A stretch of 25,613 nucleotides of DNA from a virus, in IMG/VR virus record IMGVR_UViG_3300035034_002500, positions 1-25,613 of that record; one strand, written 5' to 3'. Shown piece by piece: positions 13,780 through 21,658 of this stretch. The position numbers were made by a program, and so were the translations under genes. Below the pieces are notes generated by a model. It was not told where the DNA came from, did not search any database, and worked only from the letters and a program-made list of their open reading frames with translations. Position 1 is the first letter of the stretch; each line of letters opens with the position of its first letter.

Positions 13780-14984
13780 ATTGCCTCTTTTTTAAACTCT
13801 TGTAAGGTCATTTTTTTAAATTCTTGCAACAAGTCTTTTTTCTTATTTACATTGTCCCACATTAAAGATTCTAATCCACAATTTCCTTTAAAACGCCTAA
13901 CGATACAATCTTCTTTTTGTCCGGTTCTGTATATACGTTTTTGGATCTGATCTAGTAAACCATAATCCCAATGCTGTTCAAACAATACCATTTCATTATA
14001 TTTTTGAAGATTTAAACCGTGTGCGTGTTTCTGCCAGCTTAATATTCTTGCATCAGGAAACAAAGCCTTTAATTTATTTTGAGTAGCTATATATTTTGCT
14101 ACAACAAGCGTTTTTGGTTCTCTTTTTAAAACAGCTTTTAATAGTACTATTTTTTCAGCATTTAAAGAGTAATTATTTTGTAGCCTTTGGGTTAAACTTA
14201 AAAAGAAATTAGGTTTTGCCATTAGCCACTCATCAGACAAAACTTGATCTATAACTCTAGTATGCTCATTCATCTCTTCTTCTGAAAGATTAAAATTAAC
14301 CTCTATATTTTGAAGATTAACATCTAACATTAAGTTAGATCTAAAAATATAAGGTTCTATCAATTTATACAAATAATCTAAATTGTGATATTTAACAATC
14401 CATTCTTTAGTTCTGGATTTACTACCTTTTCGTATTGTAGTTATTTTATATTCGCAAAAATTGTTTTTAAATTGCGTTTCATTCATTTTTAAAATAGATG
14501 GTGATAAGAATTCCATTTGCGCCCATAAATCAAGTAAATTTCTACTTAATGGTGTACCGTTTAAAATGTATCTATACTTTACTAATGTTGCTAAAGTTAA
14601 AATTCTTCTAGTTCTTTTTGCATCGCTATTTTTTATTTTCAAACTTTCATCTACAATTAAAACAGCTTTTTTTGCTTTAGATAATTTTGCGTGAAGTTCT
14701 AAATATGTTTTATCAGAATTTTGAATACTTTCTATACCAATTAAATCAAAACTACAGTTAAAACCACCCCATTTATTTATTTCAAACAAAGTACTTTCTT
14801 TTTCGTTGGTGGTATTTATGCATTGATAAGGTGCAAAATATAAAACGTAGTCTGGTTTAATTTCGTTTACCAGCTCAACACAAGGTCTGGTTTTTCCTGT
14901 TCCTGCATCCATAAAGAAAGCGCCAACATACATTTGTTGAAGTTTCTTTTTACTCTCTATCTGTTGCTCTAATAAGGGTTTCAT
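13776..14984 (-). CDS. Compact SNF2-like helicase/ATPase
   Basis: The product is about 402 aa and is a superfamily-2 ATPase likely to move along or remodel DNA. Motif I is MDAGTGKT (about 25-32), motif II is VDESLKIKN (DEAD-like DES), motif III includes NGTPLSRN, and motif VI is QKRIYRTGQKED, the SNF2-type H/Y-R-x-GQ ending. There is no extra accessory domain. The ATG at 14984 (MKPLLEQQ) was chosen because it limits the overlap with the preceding gene to 35 nt. An upstream in-frame ATG at 15032 would add 16 hydrophobic residues and an 83-nt overlap. The stop overlaps the IbrA-like start (ATGA), placing it in the same operon. A role in loading or targeting the IbrA/B pair is inference. Confidence 0.8.
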   Translation of the reverse strand: MKPLLEQQIESKKKLQQMYVGAFFMDAGTGKTRPCVELVNEIKPDYVLYFAPYQCINTTNEKESTLFEINKWGGFNCSFDLIGIESIQNSDKTYLELHAKLSKAKKAVLIVDESLKIKNSDAKRTRRILTLATLVKYRYILNGTPLSRNLLDLWAQMEFLSPSILKMNETQFKNNFCEYKITTIRKGSKSRTKEWIVKYHNLDYLYKLIEPYIFRSNLMLDVNLQNIEVNFNLSEEEMNEHTRVIDQVLSDEWLMAKPNFFLSLTQRLQNNYSLNAEKIVLLKAVLKREPKTLVVAKYIATQNKLKALFPDARILSWQKHAHGLNLQKYNEMVLFEQHWDYGLLDQIQKRIYRTGQKEDCIVRRFKGNCGLESLMWDNVNKKKDLLQEFKKMTLQEFKKEAI

Positions 14985-15282
14985 CTTTTTTAATATTAGA
15001 AGCATCAAGCTTTTTAGGTGTATGATGCTCAATCGTTATATTGCCAATATTCTTACCTTCTTTTGTGAAAATTGTACTTTTTTTTGTTGAATACTGTAGG
15101 TTTTTCTTTTCTAGTATCCATTGTGAAATCCAATAAGCGTCACTTTTAGAAACATCAAAATCCTGGCCGTAAAATTGGGAAGCCGGTATAAGCGCTTCGC
15201 TGCCATCAAATGCTATTGCTTTATAGCATTTAGGTGAGATTGAAACAAACGACTCCAATCTCACTGAAATACACTTAGGCAT
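14950..15282 (-). CDS. Hypothetical operon protein (110 aa)
   Basis: This 110-aa protein is the second gene of the leftward operon. Its ATG overlaps the stop of the first gene by 1 nt (TAATG), and its 3' end overlaps the SNF2-like gene. It has a beta-rich start (KCISVRLESFVSISPKCYKAIAF), AYWISQWILEKKNLQYSTKK in the middle and a polar C-terminus (KKDETLIRATDRE). No known motif is visible. The stable coupling to the helicase suggests a partner or adaptor function. This is context only. Confidence 0.55.
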   Translation of the reverse strand: MPKCISVRLESFVSISPKCYKAIAFDGSEALIPASQFYGQDFDVSKSDAYWISQWILEKKNLQYSTKKSTIFTKEGKNIGNITIEHHTPKKLDASNIKKDETLIRATDRE

Positions 15283-15725
15283 TATACAGAGGTTGCATAA
15301 AGGAAACTTTTTAAGGTAACAGTTTCTTTGAGTTTTAATTCTTTGAAAATCTCAATTAAATTATCGGTATGCTGCTTTCTAAAAGATTTATTAAAGTTAA
15401 AATTAATATCATATTCTTCTTTAGATCTACAACATTCTGTTTTCATCTTTTCAGAAATTATAATATTTTCTTTCCATAATTTAACTGACTTATCAGTCGA
15501 TAAAATTTCGCCAGCAATGCGGCTTCCTCTATCAGAATCTGAGGGAGTTAATATCCATTTTTCTATAACTTGCTGGTTTTCTTTTAATAAAAGTTGATGT
15601 TGTACAGATCTATCTGTTTCGTATCCTTCAAAATAATAAGCATTACCTATATAGCAATCTACTTCGTTGATTAAAAATATTGAGTCTTCGCTATTAATTT
15701 CTAATTGTCTGTTTAAAGTTTCCAT
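15282..15725 (-). CDS. Hypothetical operon lead protein (147 aa), possible Toprim-like fragment
   Basis: This is the first gene of the leftward operon, about 35 nt behind a good promoter. The 147-aa protein is mixed alpha/beta. Features that stand out are SIFLINEVDCYIGNAYYFEG (about 15-34), WILTPSDSDRGSRIAGEILS (about 57-76) and a basic helical tail (FNKSFRKQHTDNLIEIFKEL). The LTPSDSDRGSRIA stretch resembles the D-x-D-x-x-G strand-loop of Toprim-type domains (as in FDxDxAG), and the N-terminal NEV-x-C could supply the preceding acid. This is an unproven idea, and I do not recognise the family. It carries no membrane segment. Confidence 0.55.
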   Translation of the reverse strand: METLNRQLEINSEDSIFLINEVDCYIGNAYYFEGYETDRSVQHQLLLKENQQVIEKWILTPSDSDRGSRIAGEILSTDKSVKLWKENIIISEKMKTECCRSKEEYDINFNFNKSFRKQHTDNLIEIFKELKLKETVTLKSFLYATSV

Positions 15726-15766
15726 AATTTCTGTTCTAAAGTGTTAGTGTTAATTATTGTACCCTA

Positions 15767-15797
15767 CAAATATATACTTTTAATTAATATATTGCAA
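15767..15797 (-). promoter_or_regulatory. Bacteroidota-type promoter of the IbrA/B-SNF2 operon
   Basis: On the minus strand the -7 element is TATATTTG (15767-15774), an exact TAnnTTTG. A TTG -33 element lies at 15795-15797 with a 20-nt spacer. Transcription would start near 15760, about 35 nt ahead of the ATG at 15725. It is the best promoter match in the window and lets the block be expressed independently of the rightward phage genes. Confidence 0.65.
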
Positions 15798-15821
15798 GCA
15801 ATTCACAATAAATTTTAAAAA

Positions 15822-15842
15822 AAGTATCAATTCTACCCCCTT
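15822..15842. repeat. Right copy of the 21-bp direct repeat flanking the leftward block
   Basis: It begins AAGTATCAATTC and ends CCCCTT, with 19 of 21 positions identical to the copy at 11447-11467 and the same orientation. The six bases before it also match at five positions. It lies just outside the promoter of the leftward operon and 65 nt before the head protease gene. Confidence 0.65.
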
Positions 15843-15906
15843 CTCACCTTCTTTAAAACCATGTAACGTTCAAAACCTAGCTATTAAACCAACTTTGTGG
15901 CAAATA

Positions 15907-16809
15907 ATGATGATGAATTTTAAAACACTTCTTTATGAGCTTTCGCACGGTGAGTGGTTAATGTCCTTAGGGCATTTAAACCAGTTGCGTGATAGCATCC
16001 TTACAGGCGTTACTTCAAAGCATACTATGAGCCAGACCCAGCAGGAATATAAACGTCCAGAGGCTATTGACTGTATTTCATTTTACAATGAAGATGGGGC
16101 TCGCGTCAATGCGCGCAATGTTAATGAAATACCTGAAGGTAGCGTTGCGGTTGTACAAGTTGTAGGTGGAATGATGAAGTACGGTAGCTGGTATATGATA
16201 GGCGCTGATGAAGTTATAGCCCAGTTAGATTTTGCAAATAATTTGCGAAATGTTGCCGCTATACTAATGTACGTAGATGGTCCAGGTGGAGCAGTTGCCG
16301 CTATTGCTCCTTTTATTGAATTTGGCAAACGCAAACGCAAGCCTGTAGTGGCTGTTTGTGACAATGCACTTTCCTTGCATTTTTGGATGGTTCACGCGGT
16401 GGCAGATCACGTGATGGCAGACAATATTATTTCAGCAAGATTTGGAAGTACCGGCGTAATGAGCTCCTGGATGGATTTCAAAAAATACTGGGAATCTTTA
16501 GGCATAGAAGAACACGCTGTCTATGCAGATGAGTCTACTCATAAAAATGAAATTTGGCGCATTATGGATAATGATCCAGTTAAGGGCGAACGTATGTTAA
16601 TTGATATGCACCTATCCCCTACTGCAAAGATGTTTCAGGATTTTGTTAAAGATAAAATGCCGCAAATGAAACAAAGCGTAGAAGGTGTAATGACCGGTCG
16701 AACCTTTGGGGCTCAAGAAGCACTTGCTAATGGAATGATTCACAGCATAGGTAGCCTACAAAAAGGGATGGAAATGGCGCAAATGCTAGCAGAAGTAAAT
16801 AATAACTAG
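15907..16809 (+). CDS. S49-family prohead protease (SppA/ClpP-like)
   Basis: This protein of about 300 aa is a signal-peptide-peptidase-like (S49) serine protease that would mature the phage head by cutting scaffold from the capsid precursor. A crotonase-type fold is visible: AAILMYVDGPGGAVAAIAPF gives the oxyanion-type G-G loop, the presumed nucleophile is Ser156 in NALSLHFWMV, and ISARFGSTGVMSSW and GIEEHAVYADE follow. VMTGRTFGAQEALANGMIHSIG (C-terminal) is typical of the family. ATG 15907 was taken as start because MMMN follows at once. A TTG at 15895 would add four residues. A weak promoter-like CAACTTTG lies at 15890-15897. It directly precedes the capsid gene, as in many phages. Confidence 0.85.
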   Translation: MMMNFKTLLYELSHGEWLMSLGHLNQLRDSILTGVTSKHTMSQTQQEYKRPEAIDCISFYNEDGARVNARNVNEIPEGSVAVVQVVGGMMKYGSWYMIGADEVIAQLDFANNLRNVAAILMYVDGPGGAVAAIAPFIEFGKRKRKPVVAVCDNALSLHFWMVHAVADHVMADNIISARFGSTGVMSSWMDFKKYWESLGIEEHAVYADESTHKNEIWRIMDNDPVKGERMLIDMHLSPTAKMFQDFVKDKMPQMKQSVEGVMTGRTFGAQEALANGMIHSIGSLQKGMEMAQMLAEVNNN

Positions 16810-16845
16810 AGTATAAATGAATATTAATTATAAATCCTAAGTAAA

Positions 16846-19032
16846 ATGAAAAGATTGAAAAAAACAATCGCACAGGTAAAAGAGCTCTTAGGGATTGATT
16901 CAATCCCATTTGAAAACGGAGCCTCAAACTTTGCGCCAGATGAAAAAGCCAAGCTTGAAAAAGCGATGGGGGCACAGCTCACTCAAAAAGTGATTGATGC
17001 CATTGACAAAGAAGCTAATACTATTTTAAAAGAGCAAGGCGAGAATACCGTGCTTACAGAAATTGAGGCAGAGCTTGCAGAGGCTTTAAAAGACACTAAC
17101 ATTTCCGCAGATGAAGCCGTGCAAATAGCTACAGATGCAAAAAAAGCAGACCCCACAGCACCAGACGCAGAGACTATTTCTCTAAGCGAGAAAGTGCAAA
17201 AGCTATCTCAGCAATTAATTGAAGAGAAACGCAAGAGCGATGCCCTTGTAGCAAAACTGATTGAAGATCCGGAAGGCGATGCTCCAGTGGCTAAAGGCAT
17301 TGTTAAAGAAACAAATGTTATGAAACACAGCAAGACACACCTTATGGCTACTAATAATGCCTATGATGCTTTTGATGGACGTACATGGAACCAGCGCGCA
17401 GCAGGTATCACAAAATCCTTTACCGACTGGGCAGGAGATAACGGCGTTAGTGTAGGCAAGTTAAATCAGGATATGGATCACTACTTTAGAGAAAATCCTG
17501 AGTCTATCAGCTCTTACATCTGGGATATGTTTGGACTTCCTGCAAATTGGAAAAAAATACCTAACATAACGCACGAGCGTGCCACAGCGACTATTACGAC
17601 TAAGGAGATCACTCAGGGGCGCAAGTTGCCTTGGTTGCCTAAAAACGAGCAAGAAATTGAGCCAGAGATTGGCCGTATTTTTCCAGTACAAATTGACGCG
17701 CAGTATGTGGGTCAAATGTTACAGGACCTTGAGGAATCTTGGTTAAGTAAATTTGTAGGCGGAGGCTCACAGCCTTATAAAACTAGTTTTGTTGCTTACT
17801 TAGCAGGAGAGCTTAACAAGCAAGCACGTATTGAAGATAGAATTAGTTCTGTTTTAGGAATACACGTTAAAACACCCAATGGTGCTACCTCTCCAGGTTT
17901 AATGTTAAGCCGTCAGGATGGTTTATTATTCCAAGCGTGGAAAGCTATTTATGTAGATAAAAAGGTGAAGACAAAAAACATTGGCACACCTACATCTATC
18001 AACATATTAGACCACGTGCGTGATATTATTGAAAAGAATTTACCTCGCACAGTGAGAGATACGCGTATGCCTTTAGAGCTGTATATGTCTGCTCATTGGG
18101 CAAGAGCATATAGTGATGCTTACAGACGCAAGCACGGTAACGAAACAGATTTTGATGGCAACACAATGTCTATTCAAAACTTTAGCAATATCAAGATAGT
18201 TGTGCTAGATGACCTTGCAGAAACAGACTTTATGTTTATCACAGATCCTAAAAATGTTTCTATTTTAGAAAACATTCCTGCGGAAAAGTCTATGTACCGT
18301 TTTGAGTACCTATTGCGTATGATTTACATTTTAGGCGACTACAAGCTAGGTATTATGTTTGATCACTTAGGCCGTGAAATTGCAGACAATGACCCTCGTG
18401 CTTTTTCATTGCAAATGTTATGGACTAACGGTGTACCTCCTTTTCCTGCAGAGCGTTTTGTACCAGTATTTGACGATACCTCAGGTAAAGTGAAAATCAA
18501 GTACCCTAACCTTCAAGTAGTATCTACGTGGAATACTGATATTACAGAAATCACAGGCACTAAGGCTGGGATGGTTGTAAAAATCAAAGGAGATAGCACT
18601 TTAGCCGCCGCTCGCAATGTAAAGCGTAACGCTAATTTATTGCTTACAGCTACAGACTTCCCGCTTAACACAGGTGGTACACTTACACTATTTGTGCAAA
18701 CAGATGGAAAGTTAAAAGAGTTGAGCCGTACCTCACAGCCAGACCTTATAGTGCAGGAAGATGTAACCTTCAACACTAATATAATTGATGCAGGACAAGG
18801 AAGCGACCAGATATTTAACGGTACCACAGTTACTACTCTAGCCGAAATTATAAACGGTAACGAAGGCCAAGAGTTGAAGTTGACACAAACGTCAACCACA
18901 GCGCTTACCATTAACAGTGTGGCAGGAAACTTACAAGTAGCTAGTGAAGCTGTACTTGATGCTGTAAATGATACAATATCATTTGTAAAAGTGGACGGTG
19001 TATGGATTGAAACATCTAGAACCATAGCCTAA
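16846..19032 (+). CDS. Major capsid protein with N-terminal scaffold and C-terminal beta extension
   Basis: This 728-aa protein appears to be the capsid precursor. Residues about 1-150 are charged and helical, with low-complexity Glu/Lys/Ala segments (IEAELAEALKD, LSQQLIEEKRKSDALVAKL), as expected of an internal scaffold or delta domain. The core (about 165-545) contains capsid-like segments such as RVFPVQ-like IFPVQIDAQYVGQMLQDLEE, LPRTVRDTRMPLELYMSAHW and YKLGIMFDHLGREIADNDPR. From about 550 the sequence turns Thr/Gly-rich and beta (LPLNTGGTLTLF-like, LTINSVAGNLQVAS, WIETSRTIA), like a decoration domain. It follows the S49 protease by 36 nt, which should remove the scaffold part. Capsid identity rests on order and composition rather than a named domain hit. 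Confidence 0.75.
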   Translation: MKRLKKTIAQVKELLGIDSIPFENGASNFAPDEKAKLEKAMGAQLTQKVIDAIDKEANTILKEQGENTVLTEIEAELAEALKDTNISADEAVQIATDAKKADPTAPDAETISLSEKVQKLSQQLIEEKRKSDALVAKLIEDPEGDAPVAKGIVKETNVMKHSKTHLMATNNAYDAFDGRTWNQRAAGITKSFTDWAGDNGVSVGKLNQDMDHYFRENPESISSYIWDMFGLPANWKKIPNITHERATATITTKEITQGRKLPWLPKNEQEIEPEIGRIFPVQIDAQYVGQMLQDLEESWLSKFVGGGSQPYKTSFVAYLAGELNKQARIEDRISSVLGIHVKTPNGATSPGLMLSRQDGLLFQAWKAIYVDKKVKTKNIGTPTSINILDHVRDIIEKNLPRTVRDTRMPLELYMSAHWARAYSDAYRRKHGNETDFDGNTMSIQNFSNIKIVVLDDLAETDFMFITDPKNVSILENIPAEKSMYRFEYLLRMIYILGDYKLGIMFDHLGREIADNDPRAFSLQMLWTNGVPPFPAERFVPVFDDTSGKVKIKYPNLQVVSTWNTDITEITGTKAGMVVKIKGDSTLAAARNVKRNANLLLTATDFPLNTGGTLTLFVQTDGKLKELSRTSQPDLIVQEDVTFNTNIIDAGQGSDQIFNGTTVTTLAEIINGNEGQELKLTQTSTTALTINSVAGNLQVASEAVLDAVNDTISFVKVDGVWIETSRTIA

Positions 19033-19043
19033 TTAATAATCTA

Positions 19044-19069
19044 AGTCCCGTTAGGCAACTAACGGGACT
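19044..19069 (+). terminator. Perfect 10-bp hairpin after the capsid gene
   Basis: AGTCCCGTTA (19044-19053) and TAACGGGACT (19060-19069) form a GC-rich stem with a 6-nt loop, 11 nt after the capsid stop. The following sequence (ATTTAAAAAC) is only mildly T-rich, so it may be an attenuator or mRNA-stabilising hairpin that sets a high capsid mRNA level rather than a full terminator. Confidence 0.6.
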
Positions 19070-19088
19070 ATTTAAAAACTAAAAATTT

Positions 19089-19913
19089 ATGTTACGTTCA
19101 GTATATAAAAATAGAAGTGATTTTAGCCCAGGAGCGGCAACGCCAAAAGCTCCTAACGTTACTATCATTTTAACAGACGATTTAGTAAGCACTCCAGATA
19201 GAAACGCTGGTGGTGTCCTTATGGAAGGGAATTTTGTATTTAAACCGGGTACGGGTCCTTTACAATGCTACATGACGGCTTCAAAACAAGCACCCTCTTT
19301 TGAAGGTGAAGGCGAAGAAGATTCAATAAGTGTAAAGCACAAGTTTGATGGGATGCACCCTGGTGATGCGCTTGAAATTAATGAGCTAGTGCAAGGTTTA
19401 ATGGGTCAAAATGTAATTATTATTTATGGTAGTTGCTCAAACACTATTAAAAAAGTGTATGGTACGCCCTGCGCGCCACTACAGTTAAAGCCTAGCTTTG
19501 TTGCTAATAATGATATGACAGGTCACACACTTGTTTTTGAAGCATTTCAAAAAACAAAGTATCTACCAGGTCATTATTTAGGCGAGTTACCTACGGGTAA
19601 TCCTACGGCTGTAGTAGGTGCTGCTGTTGAACTTTCTGTAGCGGATGGTTTCCAATACAAACTAGCGCCATTTGCAAGCACAGCAAGTATCACAGCCGAA
19701 AATACAGACTTACCAGCAGGTACCTTTGTAACGCTTATAGGTGGTGGTGGTGCAAACCCAGCTACTTTAGCCACAGGCGCAGGTAGTGGGGACAATGCAG
19801 ATGTATTGCTTAGAGGCGGTGCAAACTGGATAGCCCTAGACGGTGCAACCATTGATCTAGAAGTATTTGATGACGGTACTACTACGCACTTAATAGAGCG
19901 TAAAAGAAGCTAG
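19089..19913 (+). CDS. Phage structural protein, tail-tube or head-completion-like (274 aa)
   Basis: This 274-aa protein lies after the capsid hairpin. The N-terminal about 165 residues (NVTIILTDDLVSTPDRNAGG, GPLQCYMTASKQAP, VIIIYGSCSNTIKKVYG, MTGHTLVFEAFQKTKYLPGHYLG) look like a beta-sandwich structural domain. The C-terminal about 95 residues (YKLAPFASTASITAENTDLP, GTFVTLIGGGGANPATLATG, ANWIALDGATIDLEVFDDG, ending in LIERKRS) resemble the extension of the capsid protein in rhythm. Both end in a Trp/acidic plus R-S pattern. No named family is recognised. A virion structural role is well supported by context. Tube or stopper identity is open. Confidence 0.65.
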   Translation: MLRSVYKNRSDFSPGAATPKAPNVTIILTDDLVSTPDRNAGGVLMEGNFVFKPGTGPLQCYMTASKQAPSFEGEGEEDSISVKHKFDGMHPGDALEINELVQGLMGQNVIIIYGSCSNTIKKVYGTPCAPLQLKPSFVANNDMTGHTLVFEAFQKTKYLPGHYLGELPTGNPTAVVGAAVELSVADGFQYKLAPFASTASITAENTDLPAGTFVTLIGGGGANPATLATGAGSGDNADVLLRGGANWIALDGATIDLEVFDDGTTTHLIERKRS

Positions 19914-19943
19914 TAATAGCAGTTTTTTGAGTTAGTTGTTAGG

Positions 19944-19976
19944 AAAGCAATGCCTGTTATGGGCGTTGCTTTTTTT
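19944..19976 (+). terminator. Rho-independent terminator
   Basis: AAAGCAATGCCT (19944-19955) pairs with GGGCGTTGCTTT (19961-19972), with two G-T pairs and a 5-nt loop, followed by a run of T to 19976. It is the strongest terminator in the window and closes the capsid operon 31 nt after the stop of the structural gene. Confidence 0.85.
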
Positions 19977-20006
19977 CATGTAACAAATAAAGGTGTATAT
20001 CATAAT

Positions 20007-20014
20007 TACATTTG
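20007..20014 (+). promoter_or_regulatory. Candidate -7 promoter element after the capsid terminator
   Basis: TACATTTG matches TAnnTTTG exactly. Transcription would start near 20020, about 28 nt before ATG 20049. It follows the terminator, consistent with a separate packaging-gene operon. No clear -33 element is seen. Confidence 0.45.
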
Positions 20015-20048
20015 AAGTTATAAGCAATAACTCTATAAAATTTTTAGT

Positions 20049-21047
20049 ATGAAATCAACTGTTTTAAAAGTACTGAGAGATACATCTCTTACTACTCCTA
20101 ATAAATACAATGCTTTGATGGAGCTGTTAAGCAACACTACGGAGGCAAATCCTGTTTCCTTACGCTCCTACAATCAAGCAGGTGCAAATGAGCAAACCAT
20201 CGCACTAATCACTTATGACCTTCAAAAATTTTACGGCATTAAAGATGCAGAGCTTCGTCCTGGGTATATTGATCCTTCTAAAAACCTGAAAGCGGTTAAA
20301 GCAGCATCAACGAATGCGCAAATTAGTGACGATGCTATTTTAGGATTTGACCTAAAAAACGCAAATTACCACAAGGACTTAAAACCTTTTGCCCTCGCCC
20401 TTGCCCTAGCTAAAAATATTGAATTGCCAGATGCTAATTCAAAAACCCTTATTGATTTTATACAAGAGCAACAAAACAGCCTTCAACCAGCTCCTGATTT
20501 TGTAAATCCATTTACAGATGCTTCTATTGAGGCAAAGCAAGGATTAAAGCTTAGAGATGAGTTTCCTTTTTTAAGCGACCCTAACGCTCCTATCAAGTTA
20601 AAAGGACTTGTTACAGACAAGCTCACGGCTTTTTATGCTGTGCTAGATGCGCGCAAAGAGTTGTTTGGGCAACTAGATGAGCAAGGAAACCTTATTGAGG
20701 ACGCACCGCTTAACGAAGAGAGAGCTTTAGATCTTTGCAAAAGTGCTGTTGAAAATTTTGAGTTAAATCAGTTGATTTATGACGAGCTCAACCACTTTAA
20801 AGAACACGGTATCATTTTAGGCAAGCACCCTGTTTTTGCAGCCGAAGTGCTACAGCGTGAGGTTGACGAAATGAGCGACAATGATGCCCACAAGGCAATT
20901 AGAACTATTAACACCTACATTTCAAAAGAAAAAAAGAAACTAGCCAGCGCTAAGACAGATGAATCTACCATAAAAATCCAGCAAGTAATTGAGGGACACG
21001 TTACAAAAATTGACTTACTAAAAATCAAGCTAGGTCTTGAAAAATAA
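20049..21047 (+). CDS. Hypothetical phage protein (332 aa)
   Basis: This 332-aa protein is mostly helical and acidic. Recognisable stretches are FYGIKDAELRPGYIDPSKNL, DFVNPFTDASIEAKQGLKLR, EFPFLSDPNAPIKLKGLVTD and a C-terminal coiled-coil-like part (IRTINTYISKEKKKLASAKT). It has no membrane segment and no clear catalytic motif. It starts the packaging operon after a terminator and promoter-like site, and overlaps the next gene by 11 nt. Head completion, packaging accessory or internal virion roles are possible from context. I do not recognise the family. Confidence 0.6.
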   Translation: MKSTVLKVLRDTSLTTPNKYNALMELLSNTTEANPVSLRSYNQAGANEQTIALITYDLQKFYGIKDAELRPGYIDPSKNLKAVKAASTNAQISDDAILGFDLKNANYHKDLKPFALALALAKNIELPDANSKTLIDFIQEQQNSLQPAPDFVNPFTDASIEAKQGLKLRDEFPFLSDPNAPIKLKGLVTDKLTAFYAVLDARKELFGQLDEQGNLIEDAPLNEERALDLCKSAVENFELNQLIYDELNHFKEHGIILGKHPVFAAEVLQREVDEMSDNDAHKAIRTINTYISKEKKKLASAKTDESTIKIQQVIEGHVTKIDLLKIKLGLEK

Positions 21048-21657
21048 ATTTTTTGATACTAAAGAGGTAGATAAAAATGTATCTACAGGCAAGGCTTCAA
21101 CAATGTATCGCTCACAATATTTATTAGCGCATTTTGAAAAGCTTTCAAATATTGAAAAAGAATTAACAAGGTTACCTTCAGAGGAGGAGTTTTTTTTTCT
21201 TCAAACTGAAAAACAATTTAACGCCTTTACCTTTATTCCTGCGGTAGCAAAAGTACACAGCATTCGTCATTTATACGCCTGTACATATAGTTTGAGCCGT
21301 AGAACCATTGAAGCCCTCATTGAACTGCACGACAAAGGGTTGATTGAAGCAATCACGTTAAGTATTAGTGATAGTTTAATTAAAAGAAACCCAAAAACGG
21401 TAGACCTTTTAGTCGCTCAAATATCTAGCCGTGCAAATATTAAGGTGTTATTTACTTGGAGCCACGCAAAAGTTGCGCTTTTAGAAACAAATGAAGGCTA
21501 TTATGTTATTGAAGGAAGTGGTAACTGGAGTGAAAACGCTCATTATGAGCAGTATATTTTTGCAAACAGCAAATCACTTTTTGATTTTAGAAAAGAATTA
21601 TTCACCGCCGTGAAAGTTCGCTATATAGCAGACACAAACGGCCTTAAACAGTTGTAG
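21037..21657 (+). CDS. PLD-like (HKD) nuclease-fold protein
   Basis: This 206-aa protein has features of the phospholipase D/nuclease superfamily. His143-Ala-Lys145 (SHAKVALLE) fits HxK, and GSGNWSENAHYEQY (160-173) matches the GSxN region with a downstream acid. The canonical HxKx4D Asp is replaced by Glu or displaced, so catalysis is uncertain. Members with one HKD motif act as dimers. The frame begins at TTG 21037 (11-nt overlap with the previous gene); ATG 21103 is the alternative and would lose 22 residues. The position just upstream of the terminase genes suggests a role in DNA packaging or processing, an inference. Confidence 0.65.
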   Translation: MKNKFFDTKEVDKNVSTGKASTMYRSQYLLAHFEKLSNIEKELTRLPSEEEFFFLQTEKQFNAFTFIPAVAKVHSIRHLYACTYSLSRRTIEALIELHDKGLIEAITLSISDSLIKRNPKTVDLLVAQISSRANIKVLFTWSHAKVALLETNEGYYVIEGSGNWSENAHYEQYIFANSKSLFDFRKELFTAVKVRYIADTNGLKQL

Positions 21658-21658
21658 T

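Noticed and set aside
18513-19025. A 170-codon leftward frame opposite the capsid extension
   Set aside because: Low-complexity Val/Ser/Thr translation is the expected mirror of the Thr-rich capsid C-terminus.
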